64,000 nucleotides of DNA from contig JAOBSW010000463.1 of assembly GCA_026214975.1 (NCBI GenBank), forward strand, positions 310,001-374,000. Direction: 5' to 3'. The position numbers and the translations under genes were made by a program. A model generated the notes under the pieces. That model was not told the DNA's origin. It made no database searches and was given only the letters and a program-made list of their open reading frames with translations. The stretch is from Gentiana macrophylla (taxonomy: Eukaryota > Streptophyta > Magnoliopsida > Gentianales > Gentianaceae). This document shows positions 1 to 10,469 of the stretch, in pieces (positions within the stretch are counted from its first letter, which is position 1; each line of letters opens with the position of its first letter).

Positions 1-280
1 ATGAGTGTGGATGGGTCTGAAATAAGGAAATCAGGAACATCCAAAGGTCTTAATCATGGAGTAATATGGTCTTTTACTGTAGAGACTTTCAAAGGGTGAA
101 ACATTTTTTAAATATGGTGTATCTAGGACACTGACGAGATTAACAACATGAATAAAACTATCTCACCGATATTTTTGAGGTAAGGAGGCTTAAGCAAGAA
201 GAGTAAAACTTGTATCAACTACATGTCTGTGTTTCCTCTCAACATTACCGTTTTGCTCATGTATATGTGGGCAAGGATGT
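1..280 (-). pseudogene. Copia M1 integrase fragment
   Basis: Read on the minus strand, this piece matches the copia integrase core around the catalytic-Glu segment (a degenerate HEQNG-x-ERKHRH box) followed by the downstream LPQKYR and FESLYSKRP regions. No single frame stays open, so it is a fossil. Positions 12215-12516 hold a second copy of the same sequence; both copies stop at the same GATGTCTGAA junction. It belongs to the copia whose gag lies at 4261-7049; element P separates the two parts. Integrase normally inserts the cDNA into host DNA; this copy cannot encode one. Confidence 0.7.
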
Positions 281-319
281 CTGAAGAGAGTTCAGAGAAC
301 TTTGAAACCCTACAAATGA

Positions 320-835
320 GTGAAGAGATCACAGCTACAGGCCTTAAGAAGAGACTTTGAAACCCTACAAATGAAGGAGGGTGAATCTGTCTCAACTTAT
401 TATGACAGAACCATGGAAATCTGCAATAAAATGAGATTTCTTGGTGAGAATATGGAGGATGTAGCAGTTGTGGAGAAGATTTTGAGGTCTTTAACCTTAA
501 GATTTGATTAAGTGGTGTGTTCCATTGAAGAATCCAAAGACATTGATGCATTGTCTCTTGATGAATTGCAAAGCTCTTTGCAAGTTCATGAACAGAAGAT
601 GAAGAGAGGATCATCAGCATCAAATGAAGAGCAGGCCTTGAAGACCACTGCCTCTAATAGCAATTATAGGGCCAGGGGTAGAGGTAGAGGGAGAACAACC
701 AGAGATTCTGACATCAGGGACAACTCTCAGGCATTCAAGAATGGAGAGGGAAGAGGCACTGCAAACAAAAAGAATGTTGAATGCTTTATGTGACACAAAT
801 TTGGACACTGCCGGTCAGAGTGCTACACCAAATTG
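320..835 (+). pseudogene. Copia P gag with broken zinc knuckle
   Basis: The UBN2-type copia Gag is recognisable: a FETLQMKEGESVSTYYDR region and a GENMEDVAVVEKILRSL helix, then an Arg/Gly-rich linker (ARGRGRGR). A stop at 509-511 splits the frame. The nucleic-acid-binding zinc knuckle (pattern C-x2-C-x4-H-x4-C) is at about 775-830, but its second Cys codon is now TGA (791-793): CFM-stop-HKFGHCRSEC. Gag would assemble the virus-like particle and package RNA; this one cannot be made full-length. Confidence 0.8.
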
Positions 836-939
836 CCAGCAGACAAGGAGAAGGGTACTCAGCAGAGTTCTCACTTTGCTGACAAAGAGGAGGATGTGAC
901 CCTGCTGATGACTACACAGCATGAGCAGACTCCAGCACC

Positions 940-1204
940 CCAAGTATGGTATGTTGATACATGATGTACTAATCATATGTGTGGTAATAAGGCATCATTC
1001 TCTTATTTGGATGAATCCTATCATTCAAAGGTGAAGTTTGAAGATAACTCCTTAGTTAGTGTTAAGGGAAAAGGAAATATATGCATCAAATCCAAGAATG
1101 GGACATCTGAAACCATCTCTAGTGTTCTATATGTTCCTGATCTGAAGTGCAATCTGCTAAGTGTTGGACAATTACAAGAAAAATGGGATATGAAATTATT
1201 CTGA
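940..1204 (+). pseudogene. Copia P aspartic protease, active site interrupted
   Basis: The frame reads VWYVDT-stop-CTNHM, then the typical retropepsin stretch of copia elements ending VLYVPDLKCNLLSVGQL. The catalytic D-T-G is disrupted: the Gly codon is TGA at 961-963. In the family this protease cleaves the Gag-Pol polyprotein. A frameshift at about 1190 separates it from the following integrase region. Confidence 0.8.
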
Positions 1205-2200
1205 AGAATAAGGAGTTTGAAATCAAGGATTCAAGCAAGGGAATCATAGCTAAAGTTCCCATGAATGCCAACAGATTGTTTCCTTTGGAAATTAAGGAGC
1301 CACAAGCATGTCTTATGGTAGAATTGAAAGATACATCTTGGTTATGGCATTACAGATATGGACATCTCAATTTTGGTAGTTTGAAAACTCTTCAGTAGAA
1401 AGAAATGGTTAAAGGGCTTCCACAGATCCAGACTCCTCGACAAGTATGTGAGGAATGCACTAAAGGAAAACAACATAGGCATCCATTCCCAAAAGGAAAA
1501 TCTTGGAGGGCAAAACAAGTGTTGGAACTCATCCATTCCGAATTGTGTGGCCCAATCAATCCATCATCTAATAGAGGTAAGAGGTACTTTGTTACATTTA
1601 CTGATGTGTTTTCTAGAAAAACTTAGGTTGAATTCTTGCAAGAAACATCTGAGGCCCTGAATGCATTCAAGAACTTCAAGTTGCTAAGAGAAAAAGAGAC
1701 ATGTCAAAATTTCAAAAGTCTGAGAACAGATAAAGGAGGAGAATTTTGTTCAGCTGAGTTTGAAGAATTCTATACCAGTAATGGAATCAGAAAGGACTTG
1801 ACAGCAGCCTATACACCACAACAAAATGGTGTATCTAAGAGGAAGAATAGGACTATGCTGAATATGGTAAGAAGCATGCTTGCATATGGAAATGTACCAA
1901 AGAGATTCTGGCCTGAAGGTGTAAGTTGGAGTGTGCATATTTTGAACAAATGTCAAACTTTTTGTGTTCAAAACATGACACCAGAAGAAGCATGGAGCTC
2001 AATCAAACCATCTGTAAGTCATTTTAATTTTTTTGGATGCATTGCTTATGCTCATATTCCATATACAAACAGGAAGAAACTGAGTGATAAAGAAGAGTAA
2101 TGTGTTTTCTTGGGGATCAGTGAAAAATCCAAGGCATTTAAGTTGTTTCATCCTATAATCAAGAGGATTGTGATCAATAGAGATGTGGTGTTTGATGAGC
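1205..2200 (+). pseudogene. Copia P GAG-pre-integrase and integrase
   Basis: The segment opens with the pre-integrase region (LWHYRYGHLNFGSLKTLQ at about 1340-1396) and the zinc-binding CEECTKGKQHRHPF region. The integrase core follows with LIHSELCGPI (catalytic Asp replaced by Glu), RTDKGGEF (Asp intact) and TPQQNGVSKRKNRT, where the expected catalytic Glu in the x-ER-x-N box is Lys. Stops at 1396-1398, 1624-1626 and 2098-2100 split it. Two of the three DDE residues are lost, so it is inactive even without the stops. Confidence 0.8.
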
Positions 2201-2269
2201 TGAACACTTGGAATTGAAAAGCAAACAATGCTCAGTTCCATCCAATTCAGAATCTGATATATGAAGAAC

Positions 2270-2348
2270 CAGCTGAGGGTCAGCAGACTCAGGATCAGTA
2301 GACTCAATACCAGTAGACTCAGTACCAGCAGACTTAGGACTCAACAGA
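2270..2348 (+). repeat. 18-bp minisatellite in the copia P INT-RT spacer
   Basis: About four degenerate copies of a CAGNAGACTCAGNACCAG-type unit lie in tandem in the variable spacer between integrase and RT, encoding a Gln/Thr-rich stretch interrupted by stops. It probably arose by slippage. Confidence 0.6.
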
Positions 2349-2579
2349 CTCAAGTCATGAAACGGCAGCTGAAGGATCAACAGCCATACCTCACATAACT
2401 AAGAAAAGGCCAGGCTGGATGACAGATTTTGAGGTATAAGTTTTACCAAAAGGAGATGAGACTACCTATTATGATTTATTTTCTAGTGATGACCCAACCA
2501 TGTATGAGGAGCCATCAAAAGACAGCAAATGGAAGAATTCTGTGGATGAAGAAAACATGGCTATTGAAAGGAATCAAAC

Positions 2580-3545
2580 TTGGAACCTCACAAATTACCA
2601 AAAGGATACAAAACTATTGGTGTCAAGTGGATCTACAAGACAAAGAATGGAGATGGTAAAGTCAGCAAGTACAAAGCCAGACTAGTGGCCAAATGATACA
2701 AGTAAGAGTATGAGACTGACTACAATGAAGTGTTTGCCCCAGTAGATGGAAGGAAACTATCAGACTAGTGTTATCTTTGACAGCTCAAAATCATTGGAAA
2801 GTACATCAAATGGATGATCAGTATTTTTGAATGGACAGCTGCAAGAATAAGTATATGTGGATCAGCCACAGGGTTATGTGAAGAATGGAGCAGAAAACAA
2901 AGTGTATAGGCTTAACAAAGCCTTATATGGACTCAAGCAAGCCCCAAGGGTTTGGTACAGTTGTATTGATTCTTATTTTGTGAAGGCAGGTTTCACAAGG
3001 TGACCATATGATCCTACCTTATATGTGAAAGTTATCAGCAATGGAAGGATTCTGATTGCTTGTTTGTATGTGGATGATCTTTTCTTTACCAACAGTGAAC
3101 TCAGTATGATAACAGAGTTCAAAGAGGCAATGAAGACCAAATTTAGCATGACACACATGGGACTAATGCAATATTTCTTAGGCATTGAGGTTCAGAAGAC
3201 TGAATAGGGATATATGTTTCTCAAAAGAAGTATGTGACTGAAATACTCAACAGGTTTGGAATGAAGGACAACAACCCAACACTCACACCCTGTGAAACTG
3301 GTGTGAAACTCAGCAAGGAAGGGACAGGTGGTAAGGTGAATCCCACCCTATACAAACAGATGATAGGGAGCCTTCTATATTTGACAGCAACAAGACCATA
3401 CATCATGTATGCTGTAAGTATGGCAAGCAGATACATGGAGTCGCCATCAGCGGATCACTTCAACTATGTGAAGAGGATCCTAAGATACCTAAATGGAACC
3501 ATCAATCATGGCATCAGTATGGTTCAGCAGGGAAGGCTCAGCTGA
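2580..3545 (+). pseudogene. Copia P reverse transcriptase
   Basis: Copia RT landmarks are readable in order: [26 protein letters not shown] (about 2905-2957), CLYVDDLFFT containing the catalytic YVDD (about 3061-3090), MTHMGLMQYFLGIEV (about 3150-3190), and LYKQMIGSLLYLTATRPYIMYAVS (about 3349-3420) at the connection to RNase H. Stops at several places, including 2683-2685, 2848-2850 and 3205-3207, break the frame. RT would copy element RNA to cDNA. Confidence 0.85.
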
Positions 3546-3990
3546 CTGGATATTGAGACAATGATAATGCAGGAGATGTTGATGACATGAAGAGTACTTC
3601 TGGTTTTGTGTTTATGTATGGAACAAGTGCTATCAGCTGGTCATCAAAGAAGAAACCAATAGTCACTCTATCAACAACATAAGCAGAGTTTGTAAAGCGA
3701 AAGACACCGCTGCTTCATGTCGGTGATCAGTTACGAAGAATCTTTGGAAGTTAAGGAGTAGTTGATGGATGGAAGTTATCGAGAATCCATTCTTACACAA
3801 CAGAAGCAAGCACATAGATGTGAAGTATCACTTTCTAAGGGATTTATGTTAGGAAGGGATCATTGAGTTGCTACATTGCAGAAGTGAAAATTAGTTGGCA
3901 GATATTATGACTAAAAGACTCAAGAGGGATCAATTTTTGAAGCTTAGAGACAAGCTGGGAATGTGTGAAGTAATCTGAACTGTTAGCTCA
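3546..3990 (+). pseudogene. Copia P RNase H
   Basis: After the RT connection the sequence translates in pieces to the copia RNase H: a degenerate D-W region at about 3545, [19 protein letters not shown] (about 3597-3655), and NSKHIDVKYHF-like and ADI(M)TK-like motifs (about 3800-3915). The catalytic stretch near 3680 contains a stop where copia elements have S-T-x-E-A-E. Decayed. Confidence 0.7.
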
Positions 3991-4005
3991 GATTAAGGGA
4001 AGGAA

Positions 4006-4258
4006 TGTTAGAAGATTATGTTAGTTATTAATTAATTGGGTTTTATTACCAAATGCTATGTCAGCCATGTTTTTTCCCACTTTCGTATGATTTCCTATTA
4101 CTAGAGTAGTTGTTGTTGGTTAAATCCATGATCCCATGTTTTCTATTTTTTAGGAAGTGGCTTAGTGGTTAGTTTCTACTACTTGTATATATATGCTTGT
4201 TCTATCAATGAAATTATCAAGTTTTCCTAAAAACTATCTCTTCCATAAAAAGTTATCA
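4006..4258 (+). repeat. 3' LTR of copia P
   Basis: It begins TGTTAGAAGATT immediately after a purine-rich tract (GGGAAGGA at 3997-4004) that would serve as the polypurine primer, and ends near TTATCA. A TATATATA box lies at about 4187-4194. The end coordinate is approximate because no 5' LTR is available for comparison. Confidence 0.55.
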
Positions 4259-4684
4259 GAACATATCTGACAAGTAGGCCTAGGATTGTTGTTGTCATTG
4301 TATCCCACACCTTCTCCTCTTCCACCTCTAGATCTTCCTCCTCTATTACTGAATCCTGCCTCTAGGCTGATTAATTTGAAGATTTAAACTGAGGTCTATA
4401 TTGATTTCTGAGATTTCCAGAATGTAGATTTTCTGTATTAGTTGTAGAGTGTTAACTTCAGCAATATGAACAAGATTAAACATAATCAACTGTCTTTTAG
4501 GAGTAGTTAGTTGAGTTTGAACTTCAACCTAGTTCATGGGTGTAACCTAGATGTGATATTCACCATGGTTGACTCATATTCTTTGGTCAATCCTCCTAGA
4601 GTACCCAAAATGAGTTTAGAACTAGAGATGTGATACCCAGCAGTTGCTAAGCCACCCGAATAGATCTTCATGAGATCTAGATAA
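4259..4684 (-). pseudogene. Copia M1 gag, C-terminal half
   Basis: On the minus strand the sequence reads as the end of a copia Gag: a KLILGTLGGLTKEYESTM-like helix at about 4560-4625 and a Gly/Arg-rich region next to the start of a zinc knuckle (RPTCQIC, about 4263-4283). Frameshifts are present. It continues the gag found at 6188-7049; element E separates the halves. The knuckle is cut at the border with P. Confidence 0.65.
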
Positions 4685-6187
4685 TGATGCAAGAGGATTT
4701 TTCGGTCATTTGGGTTTTAGTTATATATGGTAACATTATAACTGTAATTGAGAAAAATCAAATAATAATTGATTTGAATTAATATTTTTTCGCTTGATTC
4801 ACACGTGATTAATGCCTACATTAATATTGATTCAGTCTATTTTAGTTATGTTTTATTTTTCTACAGCTATATAAATCCGGCTTAGAAAATCTACAGGCAT
4901 CGCGATCCCGTCAACCCACGTTGGATGAACAAATATTTGCAGTGGCAAGTAGCAAAGTTAAACTGAGAACTTGCAGAACTCCGTAGTCGAAAAAAGTATC
5001 AGTTTGATTTCGATAATATTCTAGTTCCTAAAACTCGTATCATAGTCATACTCGATTTCAGGAGCATCGTGATCGAGGAAATATAGATTTTGATGTCAAA
5101 GTGGATATGACCGACATTTCTACTGATGATGTTGTCATTGAAAAAATTATGTTTCAATGATTTTGTTGAACATGAAATTTTGTTGGATAATCAAATATAT
5201 GAATCCAATCCAATTTATGACGATTACCCCATCTATGACAATATGAAATGGTTGAAAATAGATCATCTGGGATGATCCGGTTTGTGATTTCAATTCAATT
5301 TTCAATGAATATCCATTTTATGATGATGATGATGGGGCGGTTGATGTCGAAACAGATAAATGAGGTGATCATTGTGTTGAAACACAACCCCAATCTATAA
5401 TGATGATGGTGATATCTTCGAAGATAAGATTAAATGGGATGATTGTGGTAATGTTTTAAATGTAAAAAATATGGTACATAATGTATTGAATAGTCGGGTT
5501 GCTAGTCTTTATATTAACATTGAAGATAAAGACCCAAAAAAGAAGCCTTCGTAGTTTCCCCTCAAAATGATGTTAATGATGTTGATATTTTTATTCAAAT
5601 GAGAGAAGGACATGAGATTCAAAAGGTGTCTCAGGATGGAATTAAACATTTCAACAATTCACTTCGTAAGTACCAAGAAAAACAAGTTGCAAAAATCAAA
5701 CCACAAGCTATTGATTCGGTTGATTTTGGGTGTGAAGATTTGTTTGATGGTGGTAAAATATTTTCACTATCCCTAATTTCTTGAGAACATTCATTTGTGT
5801 CAAATTTTAAATTAAAGAAGAAGGCTCTCGTCCAAGTTTCAGATTTACACATTTATAATGTCATTATTCATGTGTTATTTGGGTCTTGGCATGAATTGAT
5901 TGGGCAACCATTTGACCGTGAGAAGATACATGTGAACTCAAGGACGAGTTCTTTCCAACTTGGGGAGACTGATGCAAGAGGATTTTTCGTTTATTTCGGT
6001 TTTAGTTATATATGGTAACATTATAATTGTAATTGAGAAAAATCAAATAATAAATTATTTGAATTAATATTTTTGACACATGTCACAATCAACTCGCTTG
6101 ATTCACGCGTGATTAATGCCTACATTAATATTGATTCAGTCTATTTTAGTTATGTTTTATTTTTCTATGGCTATATAAATCCGGCTT
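4685..6187 (+). mobile_element. Short LTR-type element E in copia M1 gag
   Basis: Two direct repeats flank about 1.1 kb. Both begin TGATGCAAGAGGATTTTTCG (4685 and 5971) and run in parallel for about 200 bp to ATAAATCCGGCTT, with a TATATAA box near the end. The right copy is preceded by a polypurine-like CTTGGGGAGAC (5960-5970). This is the layout of an LTR element in plus orientation, but no reverse transcriptase or Gag is visible inside. The right LTR seems truncated at 6187, because the left copy continues differently after CCGGCTT. No primer site was identified. Confidence 0.6.
5590..5970 (+). pseudogene. Unrecognised coding remnant inside element E
   Basis: Two short plus-strand frames, 5599-5784 and 5797-6018, run in series up to the 3' LTR; the second ends with a Ser/Thr-rich NSRTSSFQLGETD stretch right at the polypurine tract. 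Codon-like composition continues upstream to about 5090 (Asp-rich). The position is where the C-terminus of a Gag-Pol or an extra ORF would lie, but I do not recognise a domain. Function unknown. Confidence 0.35.
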
Positions 6188-7049
6188 GTGGATTTAGTTA
6201 AGGAGTTGAATTTGAATAACATAAAATATTCATTTCAGAGATTTTTCTATTTTTTGTTTTACCTCTTGCATTCTTCCCTGTGTTCTCTGATACGCCTCCG
6301 GCGTCAGATAATCAGCCACATATATAGACCCTTTGCTGGTTTTAGTAATAGCATATTTGTACTCAAGAATTAGAGATTGAGACTGGATGTTATACAGAGT
6401 TTCAAGAGTATACCGAATCTCACGAGGCATGGAACAACCGGCAACTTCTATTAGTGCATGTTCCCTCATAGATCCAATGAGCCATTCTTTTTTTATAGGG
6501 GAAATGAACCATTCTAAAAGTAGTTGATTTGCAGCACACGACTCTTCGTATGCTGGATTTCTGATCTAGATTGAAGTAACAAACCTGCAGAAGCGGTAAT
6601 AAACTCAGGTGGATCTGGATTCATTCCCGAAAGATGACCATTAAGTATTTATGCACATATGACGGGAAGAACAAAGAGCCTTCATAGCAGATAGTTATTT
6701 CGATTAAGCTTAATAGTAAGATTTTGATTCAGATTTGGTCCAAAGGGATGCATGCCATTAAGATTTGAAGATGTTGCAGCTACGATAAGAGAGGTTGTAA
6801 ACTTAGGTAAGGAATTCAAGGATGGAGCGAAAGGAAAGCTTAGTGGAAAGGACGTCAAACGCATGAATGTAGGAAATATAGATTCTGGATTTTGAATCTA
6901 AATTCCAATCGAGCCAACAAAGACTAAAGGAACCGAGATGACAACATCAGATTGATGAATTGGAGTAGGTGATGATGTGGAAGAGGAAAAGAAGCTGACG
7001 CAGCTATGGAAATAGATATCGACGAAGAAGGCTGGTCGGCGGTGGTCAT
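6188..7049 (-). pseudogene. Copia M1 gag, N-terminal half
   Basis: The minus strand starts with an ATG at 7049 (MTTADQPSSS), 12-20 bases downstream of the primer site, then a QNLTIKLNRNNYLLW motif (about 6680-6720) typical of the copia Gag N-terminus, and later ETLYNIQSQSLILEYKYAI (about 6330-6400) plus ADYLT and MQEVKQKIEKS, the UBN2 region. Several frameshifts and stops. The second copy of this gag is at 48165-48830. Confidence 0.75.
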
Positions 7050-7060
7050 GACCGCCCTAG

Positions 7061-7073
7061 ATCTGATACCAAC
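7061..7073 (-). promoter_or_regulatory. Primer-binding site of copia M1
   Basis: The minus strand reads TTGGTATCAGAT, matching the TGGTATCAGAGC that is complementary to the 3' end of initiator tRNA-Met, the usual copia primer. It lies between the LTR and the gag ATG at 7049. Copy 2 has CTGATATCAAC at 48838-48850. Confidence 0.75.
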
Positions 7074-7077
7074 TTTT

Positions 7078-7265
7078 GAAATCAGAATGTTAGGAATGAT
7101 TTTATTAATTGAAGAAATACAGCCACCTGGATATATATCGTAATTTAGGTAAAAATAGTACAAGACAAAATCTATCTAACAATGATGTGTCAACACACCA
7201 TTGGAATTCACCTAACCACAATATATACTAGCCAAGTGTAGAACTTATCTATTACTATCTCAATA
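7078..7265 (-). repeat. 5' LTR (remnant) of copia M1
   Basis: Sequence next to the primer site, starting TGAAATCAGAATG on the plus strand. It contains an ATATATATCG stretch and is shared with 48855-49050. The outer border is a guess (CTATCTCA at about 7262) because no intact partner LTR is in view. Confidence 0.4.
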
Positions 7266-7619
7266 GCTCCCTCGGGAGACTGTAGGGGAAAGCGCCCTGA
7301 CCAAGCCTAGAATTTGAGAGTTTTCTGGACATGTCATGCCATTTTTCTGATTTTTGTATAAGTTATAAATTTATTCAAATTATTTAACTTAAATGCATAC
7401 GATGTTTTCCTTCGTTGTTTCTACACAAATGCTCTGTCTACTTTGTTGTTGGTTATGAGTGAAGAGCATTAAAACAGAAAACTTTACTCTCACTTTCTAC
7501 ACAAATGCTCGGTCTTTTTTGTTGTTGGTAAAACATAAAAGTTTACTCGCACGACAACAATCACACTAGAATGTATATGTCAAATATAACATTACTTCCA
7601 AAACAAAATGATTAATAAT
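7266..7619. other. Non-coding 3' flank of HD-ZIP IV copy 1
   Basis: No gene seen. The stretch is alignable with 49060-49328 in the second copy (for example TTTAACTTAAATGCATACGATGTTTTCC), with small insertions including a duplicated ACACAAATGCTC-type phrase. It is probably 3' flanking sequence of the HD-ZIP IV gene. Confidence 0.5.
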
Positions 7620-8016
7620 CAGGGCCGGCCCTTCTAGTAGGCGACGGAAGCGGCCGCTTAAGGCCTAATAATTTCGGGGGTCCGAAAATACATGTTTCGC
7701 AATAAAAAAAAATCTGTGTAGATCCAATCTAAGTTAACCTAATATAATGTGTTAATACAGGCCCCAAAAAAAGATTTACTTCAGTTGATATAGGTCCAAA
7801 AAAGAATTACAATGACTAAATTATAGACATACAACGCATATGTATACTTTTTAGGTATGTTTTGAGGCTATCAATGAACTGGATTTTGTATGTACGAATG
7901 TTAAAAATGCTATGTTGAAGTAATATTTTGTAACTATGTTTTTGAAAAAAAATTTGAACTAAAAGGCCTAAATTTCGACTTAGCCGCAAGCCTAAATTTT
8001 TCCACGACCGGCCCTG
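7620..8016. mobile_element. hAT-type MITE, 397 bp
   Basis: The ends are inverted: CAGGGCCGGCC at the left and GACCGGCCCTG at the right. The element is flanked by a perfect 8-bp target duplication TTAATAAT (7612-7619 and 8017-8024). An 8-bp duplication with CAGGGCCGG ends is the signature of plant hAT elements. The paralogous region at 49329-49340 lacks the element and has one TTAATAAT, so it is a natural empty site. It has no transposase and would need a hAT enzyme in trans. Confidence 0.9.
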
Positions 8017-8079
8017 TTAATAATATACAAAATCATTTTTAGCATCAGTCGAAACCATAATAAAACTAATCATCCAATC

Positions 8080-10465
8080 CTTGCAGTAAATTGCTTCAGG
8101 ATTTTCTCTAATGAGTGCCGACTCCGGAAGCTTGGTGGCCGGGTATAATTGTAAATCCTCTTGGCAAGATTTCAATTTTATCTAGGTTTGCTTTATCTGA
8201 TAACAATCTTATCATTGAATCCATGCCCAAAGGTGCATAAATTATGGAAGATGATGTAAATTCTGTGTTGGTCTCTTGTATAATCAACGTGATTTGTGGT
8301 TCTTCATTTCCATGAACCTATATAACAAGGAGTCAAGGATCATTAAAAAATAAAAGGTTATGTATGTTTTCATATTTTACTTATTGACTAAAAATATCCT
8401 TAATTATATGGTACAAGAAACATATATGTTTTGATACTAACCCGTAGTACAGAAACGCAATTCCCCTCCCCGTCAATAGCAAAGCCAACACCGTTACAGA
8501 GAACATTCCACTGCATGGAATGTAACATATATACATATAGAAGTTATAAGTATAAATATATAGTCATAAGCATTTATATCATCATTTATTCAACTTTAAA
8601 ATTTGTACTTTAAAATTAACAAAGATGCATACATGTTAGCATTGTACGAGAAATCACTGAACCAACCTCTTTTGAAAATATTTGTTTTTTTTAAAACCTA
8701 TTATACACTTTCTAAAATAGTGAACGATAAAATTTGTACCTCTCAACAGAGTAGCTATATTGATCATAATAAAATCATAAGCGATCTTTGACGGTATTGG
8801 AAGTTGTATGTAAAGTGACGCATTTAGGACGACGAAATATATAAAAGGCAATCGAGTATCAAATACATAATTCTTTTTCATAATCTTCACTTCAACAACT
8901 CCATCTCCGAGATCATAGGTCCATCTGTAAGTATTGGAAGCTGTTGCGGCACCAAAATATTCTATTAAACCGAGGCACACAAATTCAAGATTTAGCACTT
9001 ATATGTATGTAACTTAATCTATTAAATTTTCTTTATTTAATGTGTCACATATAATATTTTCTTTACCTTTGAGAACCCATTTGACATTTCTTGGATTATG
9101 CATCCTGATGGCCTCTTTAAGCATTTGATTGATGGATTTTGGTGGATGTTATCTAGGGAAACACCAACTATACCCCATATTTATTGTGTTTGCTGTTTGC
9201 AATATCTCATAAAAATAGTCTCTCTAGTTGGAATAACTGGACAAGGTACTTGAAATTCCGCATACATCTATACATGTATATATAAATCCAAATATATTAA
9301 TTCTTAGAAACTTTATATCGCAACATTTTTCATATTAAAATATTTATAAAATTTAAATAAATAACAATACTGATATAGAAAACAATGTCACTAAAAGTAA
9401 ATTTACCAGTTGAAGAACATCATCTTTAGTTTCTTCCTTTCTTGTTATTGAGAGTTTATAAATACTCGTAGACATGGAGACGAAGTTAGGATACACATCT
9501 AACCATTTACTCTGTTCAAAACAATAACGCAAGCAACAATAATACTATCAAGTGGCCAGTAATATGGTATCCGAAGAGTACATTACACATCTTACCCGAT
9601 TTGTTGAATCGAATGTGCCATTGATCAACGAGGTATAGAAGCGTCGTCAATGGATGAGCTGATAAAGAAGATAGAAGCTGGAGAGCAATTATGAATTCCT
9701 AACATAGAAGGAAGAGGGTATGTTTTGAATGTGGAGGATTATTTCAAGGCTTTCCCAATAGGGTTTCGAAGAAATGGATTGAATTGAAGAAATGAGGGTT
9801 TCATGCTATCTGCTAATGTGATGGCTTCACCCCTTCACATTGTCGAGGTTTTCATAGACATTGTAATTCTCGATGGCCATAATCAACTGCAAATTTGTTT
9901 ATTTAATCATTGAATTTTTTATTATTATGTGCACATTAATGGTGGCTATAACCATTTTGCATATAATTTTTCAATTTGACAAATTGACCTTATGCATAGT
10001 GTTAAAATCAGCACTATGCATGAGGTCAATTTGTCGATTCGAAAAATTATACGCAAAATGGTTACTGCCATTGTTAATAGACAAAGATTATTAAAAAAAT
10101 TCAATAATTAAATGAATGAATTTGCAATTGAATATGGCTATTGAGAATTACCATGTCCATGACAACCTCAACAACCTCAAGGGATAGAGCCATCGCATTA
10201 GCAGATAGTATGGAATCTTCATTTCTCTAGTTCAACCCATTTCTTCGAAACCCTGTTGGGAAAACCTTGAAATATTCCTCCTCATTCAAAACATACCTTC
10301 TTCCTTCTCTGTTAGGAATCCATAATTGCTCTCCAGCTTCTATCTTCTTTATCAGTTCATCCATCGACGCCGCTGCGACCTCCTTGATCAATGGCAAATT
10401 CGACTCAACGAATCGTGTAAAATGTGTAGGTTACTCTTCGGATACCATATTTCTAGCCACTTGAT
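8080..10465 (-). pseudogene. HD-ZIP IV transcription factor pseudogene, copy 1 (START to C-terminus)
   Basis: Minus-strand exons match class IV homeodomain-leucine zipper proteins (GL2/PDF2 type), epidermal transcription regulators with a START domain after the zipper. In order: 10465-10150 (SMDELIKKIEAGEQLW, EEYFKVFPTGF: START N-terminus); about 9500-9390 (KWLDVYPNFVSMSTSI); about 9290-9165 (MYAEFQVPCPVIPTRET, YCKQQTQ); about 9150-9067 (KCLKRPSGCIIQEMSNG); about 8998-8780 (VEVKIMKKN, LYIQLPIPSKIAYDF); 8520-8431 (QWNVLCNGVGFAIDGEGN); about 8310-8085 (LIIQETNTEFTSSSIIYAP, EILPRGFTIIPG). The homeodomain and zipper exons are not in view. Stops in the START exon (NGLN-stop) and after KQQTQ, and a truncated C-terminus, make it a pseudogene. 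Copy 2 is at 49384-50257. Family assignment is firm; exon ends are approximate. Confidence 0.85.
9547..10465. repeat. Near-perfect inverted repeat made of the HD-ZIP IV START exon
   Basis: Left arm 9547-10001 and right arm 10012-10465 (about 455 bp each) are reverse complements separated by a 10-bp loop (10002-10011). The centre reads TATGCATAGTG, loop, CACTATGCAT. Each arm contains the START-domain N-terminal exon: on the plus strand in the left arm (MDELIKKIEAGEQL, then FPIGFRRNGLN), on the minus strand in the right arm. The arms differ at scattered positions; for example, both have a stop at the same codon (TGA left, TAG right), consistent with an ancestral TGG. A transcript through it in either direction would fold into a long hairpin. 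Confidence 0.9.
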
Positions 10466-10469
10466 GTTG

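Larger units (their letters stand above)
281..4258 (+). mobile_element. Ty1/copia element P, 5'-truncated and degenerate
   Basis: On the plus strand the domain order gag, protease, integrase, reverse transcriptase, RNase H is that of Ty1/copia. There is no 5' LTR: the element begins inside gag beside a duplicated 21-bp stretch (298-318 and 354-374) that looks like junction filler. The 3' LTR is at about 4006-4258. Many in-frame stops show that it is dead. It sits inside minus-strand copia M1, whose gag resumes at about 4261; the M1 sequence between its zinc-knuckle region and integrase core is missing, so the left border arose by deletion rather than clean insertion. Confidence 0.85.

Noticed and set aside
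791..963. Stop codons at the zinc-knuckle Cys and the protease Gly of copia P as programmed recoding
   Set aside because: Stops and frameshifts occur all over this element and two integrase catalytic residues are also changed; decay is the simpler explanation.
8654..8998. 114-residue minus-strand frame as one complete novel protein
   Set aside because: Its first half matches the HD-ZIP IV post-START region; the second half runs into intron.
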